Part shown: in pieces, positions 29,354-38,093 of the stretch
Layout: each line of letters starts with the position of its first letter
How positions within the stretch are numbered: the stretch's first letter is position 1
NCBI GenBank assembly: GCA_913774925.1
Contig: CAJYKB010000047.1
Location: 22,713-86,712, forward strand
From: an uncultured Sphingomonas sp.
GTDB taxonomy: Bacteria; Pseudomonadota; Alphaproteobacteria; Sphingomonadales; Sphingomonadaceae
Length of the DNA: 64,000 nt
Direction: 5' to 3'
The notes under the pieces: generated by a model
The model's input: the letters and a program-made list of their open reading frames with translations, nothing else
What the model was told of the DNA's origin: nothing
Database searches by the model: none
Made by a program: the position numbers and the translations under genes

Positions 29354-30178
29354 TCAGCCGTGGTTCGATTCCAGGTTCACCGCAGCATATTTGCCGCGAC
29401 GATCGACCTCGATCTCGAAGCTCAGGCGGTCGCCCTCGTTCAGCGTCGGCATGCCGGCACGCTCGACGGCCGAGATATGCACGAACGCATCGGGCTGGCC
29501 GTCGTCGCGCTGGATGAAGCCGAAGCCCTTCATCGCGTTGAAGAACTTGACCGTACCGGTCGCCTTCTCGCCGGTCAGCTGGCGCTGCGGCGCGCCGCGG
29601 CCCGCATCGCGACCACCGTCACGACCGCCGAAGCCGCCGTCACGCGGCGCGCGCTCCTGCACCGCCATCGGCTCGCCCTCGATCTTGAGGTCGGTCGCCG
29701 AGATGCGGCCGCCACGATCGACCAGCGTGAAGCCCAGCGGCTGCCCTTCGGCCAGACCGCTCAGGCCGGCCTGCTCGACCGCCGAGATGTGAACGAACAC
29801 GTCTTCGCCGCCGTCATCGCGCACGACGAAGCCGAAGCCCTTCTGCGCGTTGAAGAACTTGACCACGCCGGTGCCCTCGCCGACGACCTGCGGAGGCATG
29901 CCGCCACCGCCGCCACGACCACCGCCGAAGCCGCCACCGCCGCCGCCACGGAAACCACCGCCGCCGCCGCCGAAGCCGCCACCACCAAAGCCGCCGCCAC
30001 CGCCGCCGAAGCCGCGGCCACCACCGCCGCCGCCGAAGCCGCCGCGGTCGTCGTAGCTGAAGCCGCCGCCGCCGAAACCGCCGCCGCCCCCGAAATCGTC
30101 ACCGCCGCCGAAGCCGCCGTCGCGCTTGTCGCGTCCGCGTCCGCCGCGGTTTCCGCGGCCGCCCTTGTCGTAACTCAT
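29354..30178 (-). CDS. Double cold-shock-domain protein with N-terminal Gly-rich low-complexity region
   Basis: Two CSDs: 'GTGVVKFFNAQKGFGFVVRDDGGEDVFVHISAVEQAG' and 'ATGTVKFFNAMKGFGFIQRDDGQPDAFVHISAVERAG'; preceded by a Gly/Phe/Arg-rich tract. Confidence 0.95.
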   Translation of the reverse strand: MSYDKGGRGNRGGRGRDKRDGGFGGGDDFGGGGGFGGGGFSYDDRGGFGGGGGGRGFGGGGGGFGGGGFGGGGGGFRGGGGGGFGGGRGGGGGMPPQVVGEGTGVVKFFNAQKGFGFVVRDDGGEDVFVHISAVEQAGLSGLAEGQPLGFTLVDRGGRISATDLKIEGEPMAVQERAPRDGGFGGRDGGRDAGRGAPQRQLTGEKATGTVKFFNAMKGFGFIQRDDGQPDAFVHISAVERAGMPTLNEGDRLSFEIEVDRRGKYAAVNLESNHG

Positions 30179-30443
30179 AAACCTGTTCGTCTTCCCGGTC
30201 CGTCCGACACTCTCATCGGGGCCACGCGCAGGACGGCGAACGCGGCTCCCCGGGCGCAGATCATGTTGCGCCTCGATACCCTGCATAGCCTATCCGATCC
30301 CACACGGCGAATCGTTTCGCGCATCTTTTCGTGTCCTCTCCGCAAGTAGCGCTATCGTCGTCGCACCGACGCCACGCTCCGTCGCTGCCCCCCTTGTGCA
30401 ACGCCCCGTTGAGCCGCGCGCGGCAGGGCGCTAGAGCGCGGCC

Positions 30444-31064
30444 ATGACTGTTCATTTCCACGAGGAAGACCTCCCCGGCGACGTGTTCGCGCCCGGCGCC
30501 GCGATCGCGGTCGATACCGAGACGATGGGACTCATCACGCCGCGCGACCGCCTGTGCGTCGTGCAGCTGTCGGACGGGCTCGGCGACGAGCACCTCGTCC
30601 GCTTCTCGCCCGGCAGCGACTATGCCGCGCCGCACCTGCGCGCGGTCCTCGCCGATCCGGCGCGGCTGAAGCTCTATCATTTCGGGCGGTTCGATATCGC
30701 CGCGCTGCGCCACTATCTCGGCATCGTGGCGGCGCCCGTCTATTGTACGAAGATCGCATCGCGGCTGGTGCGCACCTATACCGATCGTCACGGGCTGAAG
30801 GAGCTGGTGCGCGAATTGCTCGGGCAGGACATCTCCAAGCAGCAGCAGTCGTCCGACTGGGGCGGGCCGGAACTGTCCGATGCGCAGCGCGACTATGCCG
30901 CCTCCGACGTCCGCTTCCTGCACCGGTTGAAGGACGAGCTCGACCGCCGTCTGGCGCGCGAGGGCCGTACCGCGCTGGCGCAGGCGTGCTTCGACTTCCT
31001 GCCCGCGCGCGCCGAGCTGGATCTGGCGGGCTGGCCGGAAACGGACATCTTCGCGCATGTCTGA
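30444..31064 (+). CDS. rnd: Ribonuclease D family 3'-5' exonuclease (single DEDD domain, no HRDC)
   Basis: 'AIAVDTETMGLITPRDRLCVVQLSDG', 'YAASDVRFLHRLKDEL'. Confidence 0.92.
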   Translation: MTVHFHEEDLPGDVFAPGAAIAVDTETMGLITPRDRLCVVQLSDGLGDEHLVRFSPGSDYAAPHLRAVLADPARLKLYHFGRFDIAALRHYLGIVAAPVYCTKIASRLVRTYTDRHGLKELVRELLGQDISKQQQSSDWGGPELSDAQRDYAASDVRFLHRLKDELDRRLAREGRTALAQACFDFLPARAELDLAGWPETDIFAHV

Positions 31065-31695
31065 GCCAGCGGGCCGTGCCGTTTCCGTCCGACAGCGCTG
31101 GGCGCTGCCGGGCAGCCGGCACGACCGCATCATCGCCACCGCCAACTGGGTGCTGCCGGTGTCGATCGGGGTGCTCGCCGCGTTCCTGGTGATGGCACCG
31201 CTGACGATGGCGGGGGATTCGTCGTTCATTCTCGACAAGAACCGCGTCGAGGTGGCGAAGGAACGGCTGAAGCTGCAGCAGGCGCGCTATCGCGGCACCG
31301 ATGGCAAGGGGCAGCCCTTCTCGCTGACCGCCGGGTCCGCGGTGCAGCGCAGCTCGGCCGAGCCGATCGTCCGCATCCAGGATCTCGCCGCGCAGATCCG
31401 CCTGTCCGACGGCCCCGCAGACGTCACCGCGCCCTCCGGCCGGTACGACATGGACAGCGAGCAGGTGAAGGTCGACGGCCCGATTCGCGTCACCGGCCCG
31501 AACGATTACACGCTGAACACCAACGATGCGGTCGTCGACCTGAAGTCGCGGCGGCTGCAATCGACCGGCGCGGTCCAGGGGACCGTGCGGCAGGGGCAGT
31601 TCAGCGGCAACCGCATGAGCGCGGACCTCGAATCGCGCACCGTCACGCTCGACGGCAATGCGCGCTTGCGGTTCGATCCGCGAGTAACGAAATAG
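31057..31695 (+). CDS. lptC: LPS export ABC transporter periplasmic protein LptC
   Basis: Single N-terminal TM, repeated LptC/OstA-like beta strands; located before lptA-lptB. Confidence 0.9.
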   Translation: MSEPAGRAVSVRQRWALPGSRHDRIIATANWVLPVSIGVLAAFLVMAPLTMAGDSSFILDKNRVEVAKERLKLQQARYRGTDGKGQPFSLTAGSAVQRSSAEPIVRIQDLAAQIRLSDGPADVTAPSGRYDMDSEQVKVDGPIRVTGPNDYTLNTNDAVVDLKSRRLQSTGAVQGTVRQGQFSGNRMSADLESRTVTLDGNARLRFDPRVTK

Positions 31696-31700
31696 CCGCG

Positions 31701-32243
31701 ATGCGAACCGCCGCCCTTCCCTTCCTCGCCGCCGCCCTGTTCGCCGCGTCCGGCGCGGGTGCGCAGACCCGGCACGATACCAACGCGCCGATCGACTTCG
31801 GCGCCGACCATATCGAGCTGCAGGATCGCGCCAACCGCGCCGTGCTGGTCGGCAATGTCGTGGTGAAACAGGCGGAAATGACGCTCAACGCCGCGCGGAT
31901 GACCGTGTCGTACACCGGACAGGTGCTCGACGGTAACCCACAGGTGTCGCGACTCGACGCCTCGGGTGGGGTCACCGTGCGCCGGCCGGACCAGACCGCG
32001 CGCAGCCAGTTCGCGATCTACGACCTCAACCGGCGCGTCATCACCATGCTGGGCGCGGTGCGGCTGGACCAGGGCGGCAACACCGTCAACGGCGGACGCC
32101 TGACGATCAATCTCGACACCGGGCGCGCGGTGATCGACGGCTCCTCGGTCGCGGGCGGCAGCGCCGGCGCGCGCGGAACCGTCACCCAGTCGCCAGGCGG
32201 GCGCGTCACCGGCACCTTCTCGGTCCCCCGGCGCGGCAACTGA
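31701..32243 (+). CDS. lptA: LPS transport periplasmic protein LptA (OstA-like)
   Basis: 'APIDFGADHIELQDRANRAVLVGNVVVKQAEMTLNAARMTVSY'. Confidence 0.92.
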   Translation: MRTAALPFLAAALFAASGAGAQTRHDTNAPIDFGADHIELQDRANRAVLVGNVVVKQAEMTLNAARMTVSYTGQVLDGNPQVSRLDASGGVTVRRPDQTARSQFAIYDLNRRVITMLGAVRLDQGGNTVNGGRLTINLDTGRAVIDGSSVAGGSAGARGTVTQSPGGRVTGTFSVPRRGN

Positions 32244-32348
32244 GGCCGCGACAACGGCGCTTGCCTCTCGCCGAGAGGCCATGCATGAATCCTGCCAAAC
32301 GGGTGTCGTTTACGGTTCGATAACCCTGTTCTGCGAGGCGTGACGGTG

Positions 32349-33128
32349 ATGGACAGCATGACGACCCCCCTCGATCGTGTGGAGCCGATCCACGAGGCGC
32401 CGGTGTCGAGCGGGCTGTCGGTGGTGTCGATCGCGAAGAGCTACGACAAGCGCGTCGTCCTGACCGACGTGTCCGTGTCGGTCGGACGCGGCGAGGTGAT
32501 CGGGCTGCTCGGCCCCAATGGCGCGGGCAAGACGACCTGCTTCTATTCGGTGATGGGACTGGTGAAGCCCGATTCGGGCCGCATCATGCTTGACGGCGCC
32601 GATATCACCGGGCTGCCGATGTACCGCCGCGCGATCCTGGGGCTGGGCTATCTGCCGCAGGAAACCTCGATTTTCCGTGGCCTCACGATCGAGAAGAACA
32701 TTCTGACGGTGCTGGAGCTGGCGGAAAAGGATCCGGCGGTGCGCGCGCAGAAGCTGGAGACGCTGCTCGCCGATTTCGGGCTCACCCGGCTGCGCGACGC
32801 GCCGGCGATGGCACTGTCGGGCGGCGAGCGTCGCCGCGCGGAGATCGCGCGCGCGCTGGCCGCCGACCCGTCGATCATGCTGCTGGACGAGCCGTTCGCG
32901 GGCATCGACCCGATCTCGATCGCCGACATCCGTGACCTGGTCTGCCAGCTGAAGGAGCGCGGTATCGGCGTGCTCATCACCGACCATAACGTCCGGGAAA
33001 CGCTGGATATCGTCGACCGCGCCTATATCATCTACGACGGCAAGGTGCTGTTCACCGGCAGTCCGGAAGAGCTGGTCGCGGACGAGAACGTGCGCCGGCT
33101 GTACCTGGGCGAGGGCTTCACGCTGTAG
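32349..33128 (+). CDS. lptB: LPS export ABC transporter ATP-binding protein
   Basis: 'LLGPNGAGKTTCFYSVMGLVKPDSGRIMLDGADITGLPMYRRAILGLGYLPQE', 'LDEPFAGIDPISIADI', 'ITDHNVRETL'. Confidence 0.97.
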   Translation: MDSMTTPLDRVEPIHEAPVSSGLSVVSIAKSYDKRVVLTDVSVSVGRGEVIGLLGPNGAGKTTCFYSVMGLVKPDSGRIMLDGADITGLPMYRRAILGLGYLPQETSIFRGLTIEKNILTVLELAEKDPAVRAQKLETLLADFGLTRLRDAPAMALSGGERRRAEIARALAADPSIMLLDEPFAGIDPISIADIRDLVCQLKERGIGVLITDHNVRETLDIVDRAYIIYDGKVLFTGSPEELVADENVRRLYLGEGFTL

Positions 33129-33155
33129 CGCCATGACGATGCGCGGTCCTACCCG

Positions 33156-34625
33156 ATGAGTCTGGCCCCCCGCCTCGACCTGCGGCAGTCGCAGTCGCTG
33201 GTGATGACGCCGCAGCTGCAGCAGGCGATCAAGCTGCTGACGCTGTCTAACCTGGAGATCGAGGGCGTCATCGCCGAAGAGATCGAGCGCAACCCGCTGC
33301 TCGATTCCACCGCGGCCCCCGACGACGGCAGCACCGTCCCCGCCGCCGCGGAAGCTCCGACGCGCGACGAGCCCGCCGGCGCGGACGAGCTGGTGATGGC
33401 CGGCGAGGCCGCGGGCGAGGCGCTCGACGTCGATATCGCCGCCGAACGGTTCGATGACGGTCCCGGCGATCATGCCGGGCCGTCGAGCGCGAACACCGTC
33501 TCGCTATCTTCCGGGGAGGCGCCCGATCTCGACGCCTTCGCCGGCAGCGACGAAAGCCTCGCCGACGTGCTGCTGACGCAGGCCGGGGCGGCGTTCGGCG
33601 ACAGCGACCTGTTCATCGCCCGCGCGCTGATCGATCAGATCGACGAGGCTGGCTATCTGCGTGCCGACCTGCTCGACATTGCCCAGCGGCTGGGCGTGGC
33701 GCTGGCGCGGGTCGAGGCGGTGCTGGCGGCGATCCAGCGGTTCGAACCGACCGGTGTCGGCGCGCGCTCGCTCGCCGAATGCCTCGCGATCCAGGCGCGC
33801 GAGGCGGACCGCTACGACCCGTGCATCGCGGCGCTGATCGACCATCTCGACCTGCTCGCGCGCGGCGACCTGACGCGGCTCAAGCGCATCTGCCGCTGCG
33901 ACGACGAGGATATGGCGGACATGATCCGCGAGCTGCGCGGCTACGATCCCAAACCCGGCTGCCGTTACGGCGGCGAGGCGCCGCCGCCGGTCATCCCCGA
34001 CCTGACCGTGGTGCGCGCGCGGAACGGCTGGGCGATCGAACTCAACGCCGCGACGCTGCCGCGCGTGCTGGTGAACAAGAGCTATTACAGCGAATTGTCG
34101 TCCGGGCCGCAGGACAAGGCGGGCAAGGCGTGGCTGGCGGAGAAGCTCGCCAGCGCCAACTGGCTGGTGAAGGCGCTCGATCAGCGGCAACGCACCATCA
34201 TCCGCGTCGCGACCGAGATCGTGAGGCAGCAGGAGGCGTTCTTCCTCCACGGCGTCGCGCACCTGCGCCCGCTGACGCTGCGTCAGGTCGCGGATGCGAT
34301 CGAGATGCACGAATCGACCGTGAGTCGGGTGACGAGCAACAAATATCTCAGCTGCGCGCGCGGGCTGTTCGAGCTCAAATACTTCTTCACCTCCGCGATC
34401 CAGGCGGCGGATGGCGGCGATGCGGTATCGGCGGAAGCGGTGAAGAGCGCGATCCGCGCGCTGATCGCGGGCGAAGGTGCGGCGATCCTGTCCGACGATA
34501 CGCTGGTGGAGATGCTGAACGCCAAGGGCTTCGGGATCGCACGGCGGACGGTGGCGAAATACCGCGAGGCGATGGGGATCGGCAGCTCGGTCCAGCGCCG
34601 CCGCGCGCGGGCGTTGGCGGGGTAG
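33156..34625 (+). CDS. rpoN: RNA polymerase sigma-54 factor
   Basis: 'LDLRQSQSLVMTPQLQQAIKLLTLSNLEIEGVIAEEIERNPLL'; 'IARRTVAKYREAMGI' RpoN box. Confidence 0.97.
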   Translation: MSLAPRLDLRQSQSLVMTPQLQQAIKLLTLSNLEIEGVIAEEIERNPLLDSTAAPDDGSTVPAAAEAPTRDEPAGADELVMAGEAAGEALDVDIAAERFDDGPGDHAGPSSANTVSLSSGEAPDLDAFAGSDESLADVLLTQAGAAFGDSDLFIARALIDQIDEAGYLRADLLDIAQRLGVALARVEAVLAAIQRFEPTGVGARSLAECLAIQAREADRYDPCIAALIDHLDLLARGDLTRLKRICRCDDEDMADMIRELRGYDPKPGCRYGGEAPPPVIPDLTVVRARNGWAIELNAATLPRVLVNKSYYSELSSGPQDKAGKAWLAEKLASANWLVKALDQRQRTIIRVATEIVRQQEAFFLHGVAHLRPLTLRQVADAIEMHESTVSRVTSNKYLSCARGLFELKYFFTSAIQAADGGDAVSAEAVKSAIRALIAGEGAAILSDDTLVEMLNAKGFGIARRTVAKYREAMGIGSSVQRRRARALAG

Positions 34626-34637
34626 CCGTCCCCTACC

Positions 34638-34672
34638 TCACACCGTCATCCCCGCGCAGGCGGGAATGACGG
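34638..34672. repeat. CGTCATCCCCGCGCAGGCGGGAATGACG intergenic palindrome
   Basis: Direct reading downstream of rpoN. Confidence 0.8.
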
Positions 34673-34685
34673 CGTTGCGTCAGTA

Positions 34686-36338
34686 TCAATTCGGCCCCGT
34701 CGCCGGCCCCTCGCTCGCCGCCACCGTCGGCGTCACCGGCGGCGTGCCCGATTGCGCCACCGAGACCGCGCGGTCGTACCATGCCGCCAGATCGCGCTTC
34801 ATCGTCACCAGCGCCTCGGGGTTGAGGTAGATCATGTGCCCGCCCGGATAGTAGGTGAAGCGCAGGTTCGGGCGCTGCGACGGCTCCAGCATCATATGAC
34901 CCAGATCGTTTTCCGTGCCGAAGAACGGCGTCGCCATGTCGTACCAGCCGTTCATCGACAGCACCTGAAGATACGGATTGGCGCGCATCGCCGCGGCGAG
35001 GTCGATCGCGGTGTTGGGGTTGTTCTGCTGCCCCGTGCGACCCGGCGCATCGTGCTTCCAGTTCCATGTCCAGCCCGCCGCGTCGCGCGCCGACAACCGG
35101 TACGGCATCTCGGTCTTGTACCCCAGCCGATGCGTCACATAATCCTGGAAGCTACCGATGAACGCCCCGCTGATCGCCTCCGACGACACGTCGGTTTCGG
35201 GCCGCTCGCCCGCGGCGTCGCTGTCGGTGCCCATGTAGCGCGAATCGAACCGGCCGACGACGCGACGCTGGTCGCGCAGCAGCTCCTTCTGGAAACGCGC
35301 CAGGTCGACGCGCAGGTTGGCACGCTTGATGAAGTCCGGCGACAGACCGGTCAGCTCGCCCATGCGCTGCGCCACCTGGTCGCGCTCCATGGGCGAGATG
35401 TCCTGTCCCTTGGCGAGCGCGGTCATATAGGCGCCGGTCGCGAACTCGCGCGCCTGTTGCACCGCCGTGGCGACATCGGCGGGGCGGTTGGGCAGGCGGT
35501 TGTGATACCAGGCGGTCGCTGCGTAGCTCGGCAGATAGTTGATATAGACCTGGTCCAGCCCCGGCTGGCGATAGCCGTAGTTCATGATCGAGCTGAACAG
35601 CACGACACCGTTCAGCGCCATCCCGCGCTCCTGCAACTGATACGCCAGCGCCCCCGAGCGCAGCGTGCCGTAGCTTTCGCCGAAGATGAACTTGGGGCTG
35701 TTCCAGCGCCCGAACTTGGTGGCGTAGCGCAGGATCGCCTTGGCGAAGGCGTCGGCATCCTCGTCCACGCCGTAGAAGGCCGACGGTTTCATGTCGCCCA
35801 GCGGCCGCGAATAGCCCGCGCCGATCGCATCGAGGAACACCATGTCGGTCTTGTCGAGCAACGTGTGCGGGTTGGGCGCGACGTCGTAAGGCGCCGGTCG
35901 GATGAATTCCGGATTGCCGGTCTGGAGCCGGACCGGCGCGAACGACCCCATGTGCAACCAGAAGGTCGGGCTTCCGGGGCCGCCGTTGTAGAAGAAGGTG
36001 ACCGGGCGCTTCGTCCCCGGCTTCGTTCCGTCCAGCGTATAGGCGGTGTAGAACATCGACGCGGTCGGCTTCCCCTCCAGATCGCGCAGCGTCAGCGTGC
36101 CCGCGGTGGCGGTATAGCCCAGCCGCTTGCCGGCGACCGTCACGCTGCCGGTCGACCGCTCCTCGCGTTCCTCGATCGGAGCATTGGCATAGCTCGATTC
36201 GACCGCGTCGCGCTGCGCCTCGGCATTGCTCTTCGACGGCTTGGCCGCCTTGTCCTGCGCGGTGGCGGGGAAGGTGGCCAGCAACAGCCCGGCAGCAAGC
36301 GCGACACGCATCATATTCTTTCCGTTCGTCATCGACAT
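34686..36338 (-). CDS. S10 family serine carboxypeptidase, secreted
   Basis: 'VTFFYNGGPGSPTFWLHMGSFAPVR', 'FGESYGTLRSGALA', C-terminal 'YYPGGHMIYLN'. Confidence 0.92.
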   Translation of the reverse strand: MSMTNGKNMMRVALAAGLLLATFPATAQDKAAKPSKSNAEAQRDAVESSYANAPIEEREERSTGSVTVAGKRLGYTATAGTLTLRDLEGKPTASMFYTAYTLDGTKPGTKRPVTFFYNGGPGSPTFWLHMGSFAPVRLQTGNPEFIRPAPYDVAPNPHTLLDKTDMVFLDAIGAGYSRPLGDMKPSAFYGVDEDADAFAKAILRYATKFGRWNSPKFIFGESYGTLRSGALAYQLQERGMALNGVVLFSSIMNYGYRQPGLDQVYINYLPSYAATAWYHNRLPNRPADVATAVQQAREFATGAYMTALAKGQDISPMERDQVAQRMGELTGLSPDFIKRANLRVDLARFQKELLRDQRRVVGRFDSRYMGTDSDAAGERPETDVSSEAISGAFIGSFQDYVTHRLGYKTEMPYRLSARDAAGWTWNWKHDAPGRTGQQNNPNTAIDLAAAMRANPYLQVLSMNGWYDMATPFFGTENDLGHMMLEPSQRPNLRFTYYPGGHMIYLNPEALVTMKRDLAAWYDRAVSVAQSGTPPVTPTVAASEGPATGPN

Positions 36339-36407
36339 AGCGTGTCATCGACCGTCGAGCGCCCACGCGTCAACGCCTGCTTAATCACGTTGCGTTAGCG
36401 TAACGGG

Positions 36408-36803
36408 ATGGAAGGCACCTTTCACTTTCAGGTGGATCCCGACCGCAACCTGATCGTCACCACGATCGCCGGCTTCTTCGACGAAGAGGTGTACGCCCGC
36501 TACCTGGCGGCGCGCGCCGCGGCGTTTCGCGAGCTGCGCTGCGGGCCCAACGAACATCTGTCGCTGTCCGACCTGCGCGGCATGAACATCCAGTCGCAGG
36601 ATATCGTCACCGCCTTTTCCTCGATGCTGGCACAGCCGACCTATCAGTCGAAGCGGCTGGGGCTGGTGATCGGATCCTCGCTGGCGCGGATGCAGCTGAG
36701 CCGCGCGCTCGGCGGACGCGCCGGCGGCAATGCGCAGCTGTTCCTCGACTATGCCGCAGCGGAACATTGGGTGCTGACGGGCGAGACGATGCCCGCCGCC
36801 TAA
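36408..36803 (+). CDS. SpoIIAA/STAS-like hypothetical protein
   Basis: MEGTFHFQVDPDRNLIVTTIAGFFDEEVYARYLAARAAAFRELRCGPNEHLSLSDLRGMNIQSQDIV; weak fold-level resemblance. Confidence 0.65.
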   Translation: MEGTFHFQVDPDRNLIVTTIAGFFDEEVYARYLAARAAAFRELRCGPNEHLSLSDLRGMNIQSQDIVTAFSSMLAQPTYQSKRLGLVIGSSLARMQLSRALGGRAGGNAQLFLDYAAAEHWVLTGETMPAA

Positions 36804-37798
36804 TCGTCCTCGTCCTCGAACCCGACCAGCGCAAGGGCGCGAGCGCGGATCTGACGCGTCATGCACCAGTGCACCAGTGCCTCTTCGCGCCCGTGCGTCA
36901 CCCACACCTCGCGCGGAGAGATTTCGGTCAGCGTCTCGGTCAGTTCGTCCCAATCGGCGTGATCGGACAGGATCAGCGGCAGCTCGACGTTCTTCTGCCG
37001 CGCGCGCTGGCGCACCCGCATCCAGCCCGACGCCATCGCGGTGATCGGATTGGGCAGACGCCGCGACCAGCGATCGTTGAGCGCAGAGGGCGGGCACATG
37101 ACGACGTGCCCCGCCATCGCCGCCTTTGGCACGCCGGTCGCCGGGATCAGCTCGCCCAGTCGCACGCCCAGCTCCTCGTAGAGGTCGCACAGCCGCTGGA
37201 GCGCGCCGTGGATGTAGATCGGCGCATCGTGCCCGCGCGCGCGCAGCTCCGCGATAACACGCTGCGCCTTGCCCAGCGCGTACGCGCCCACCACGACGCA
37301 CCGCGTCGGGTTGGCGTGGAGCCGCGCGATCAATTTGTCGATCTCGTCGCCGGTATCGGGGTGGCGGAAGACGGGCAGTCCGAATGTCGCCTCGGTGATG
37401 AAGACGTCGCACGCCACCGGCTCGAAGGGGGCGCATGTCGGATCCTCGCGACGTTTGTAGTCGCCGGACACCACGACGCGCTCGCCGCGATGGTCGAGCA
37501 CGATCTGCGCCGATCCCAGCACATGCCCGGCGGGGACGAAACCGATCGTGACGTCGCCCATCGTGATGCTGCCGCCATAGGGGACGGGATGGCCCGCTTG
37601 CGCGCCGTAGCGCGCGTCCATGATCGCCAGCGTCTCCGGCGTCGCCCAGACCGCGCCGTGCCCGCCGCGCGCGTGATCGGCATGGCCATGCGTCACCAGC
37701 GCGCGGGGCTGCGGAACGGAGGGATCGACCCAGGCGTCGGCAGGGCGGACGTAGATGCCGGTCGGATGTGGTTCCAGCCAATCGCCTAACGTCGCCAT
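36800..37798 (-). CDS. Ligase-associated DNA damage response exonuclease (MBL fold/beta-CASP)
   Basis: 'ALVTHGHADHARGGH', 'GHVLGSAQIVLDHRGERVVVSGDYKRREDPTCAPFEP', 'ILSDHADWDEL'. Confidence 0.93.
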   Translation of the reverse strand: MATLGDWLEPHPTGIYVRPADAWVDPSVPQPRALVTHGHADHARGGHGAVWATPETLAIMDARYGAQAGHPVPYGGSITMGDVTIGFVPAGHVLGSAQIVLDHRGERVVVSGDYKRREDPTCAPFEPVACDVFITEATFGLPVFRHPDTGDEIDKLIARLHANPTRCVVVGAYALGKAQRVIAELRARGHDAPIYIHGALQRLCDLYEELGVRLGELIPATGVPKAAMAGHVVMCPPSALNDRWSRRLPNPITAMASGWMRVRQRARQKNVELPLILSDHADWDELTETLTEISPREVWVTHGREEALVHWCMTRQIRARALALVGFEDEDD

Positions 37799-37845
37799 CG
37801 CGCTTCAACTCGCGAGCCGGCGGATCGTATCCGATGGCGTTGGAG

Positions 37846-38051
37846 GGTTCGCGCGGAGGCGCGGAGACGCGGAGGGACTTCGCGTAACGACACATCCTGC
37901 CCCACACGCCCCGGCCATGAGCTCGCGCAGAGCACGCAGAGGACGCAAAGCGGGAGCGCCGGAGGCAGGTTCACCTTCCTCCCATCAAAATGACGATCTG
38001 CTGCCGCGGACTCGTGCGGCGAGCGCGCCTTCTCCGCGCCTCCGCGTGAAC
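37846..38051. repeat. Second copy of the GCGGAGGCGCGGAG repeat family
   Basis: ggttcgcgcggaggcgcggagacgcggag (37846-37874) ... ccttctccgcgcctccgcgtgaa (38028-38050), plus internal cgcagagcacgcagaggacgcaaag (37925-37950). Confidence 0.85.
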
Positions 38052-38093
38052 ATCACTCTGGCGGCACGCAGCGACGCTTCCTAAATCAGCACC

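Noticed and set aside
28690-29517. 275-aa plus-strand ORF in the large intergenic gap
   Set aside because: Composition is Arg/Pro/Gly noise, it runs through repeat elements and a terminator hairpin and into the antisense of the CSD gene.
29880-30170. Repeated GCCGCC-type units that could be mistaken for a CRISPR or VNTR array
   Set aside because: They encode the in-frame Gly-rich tract of the double-CSD protein; no spacer-repeat organisation.
29360-30349. Plus-strand Ala/Thr-rich ORF opposite the cold-shock gene
   Set aside because: Its AEAAATTAAA repeats are the antisense reading of the Gly-rich codon tract.
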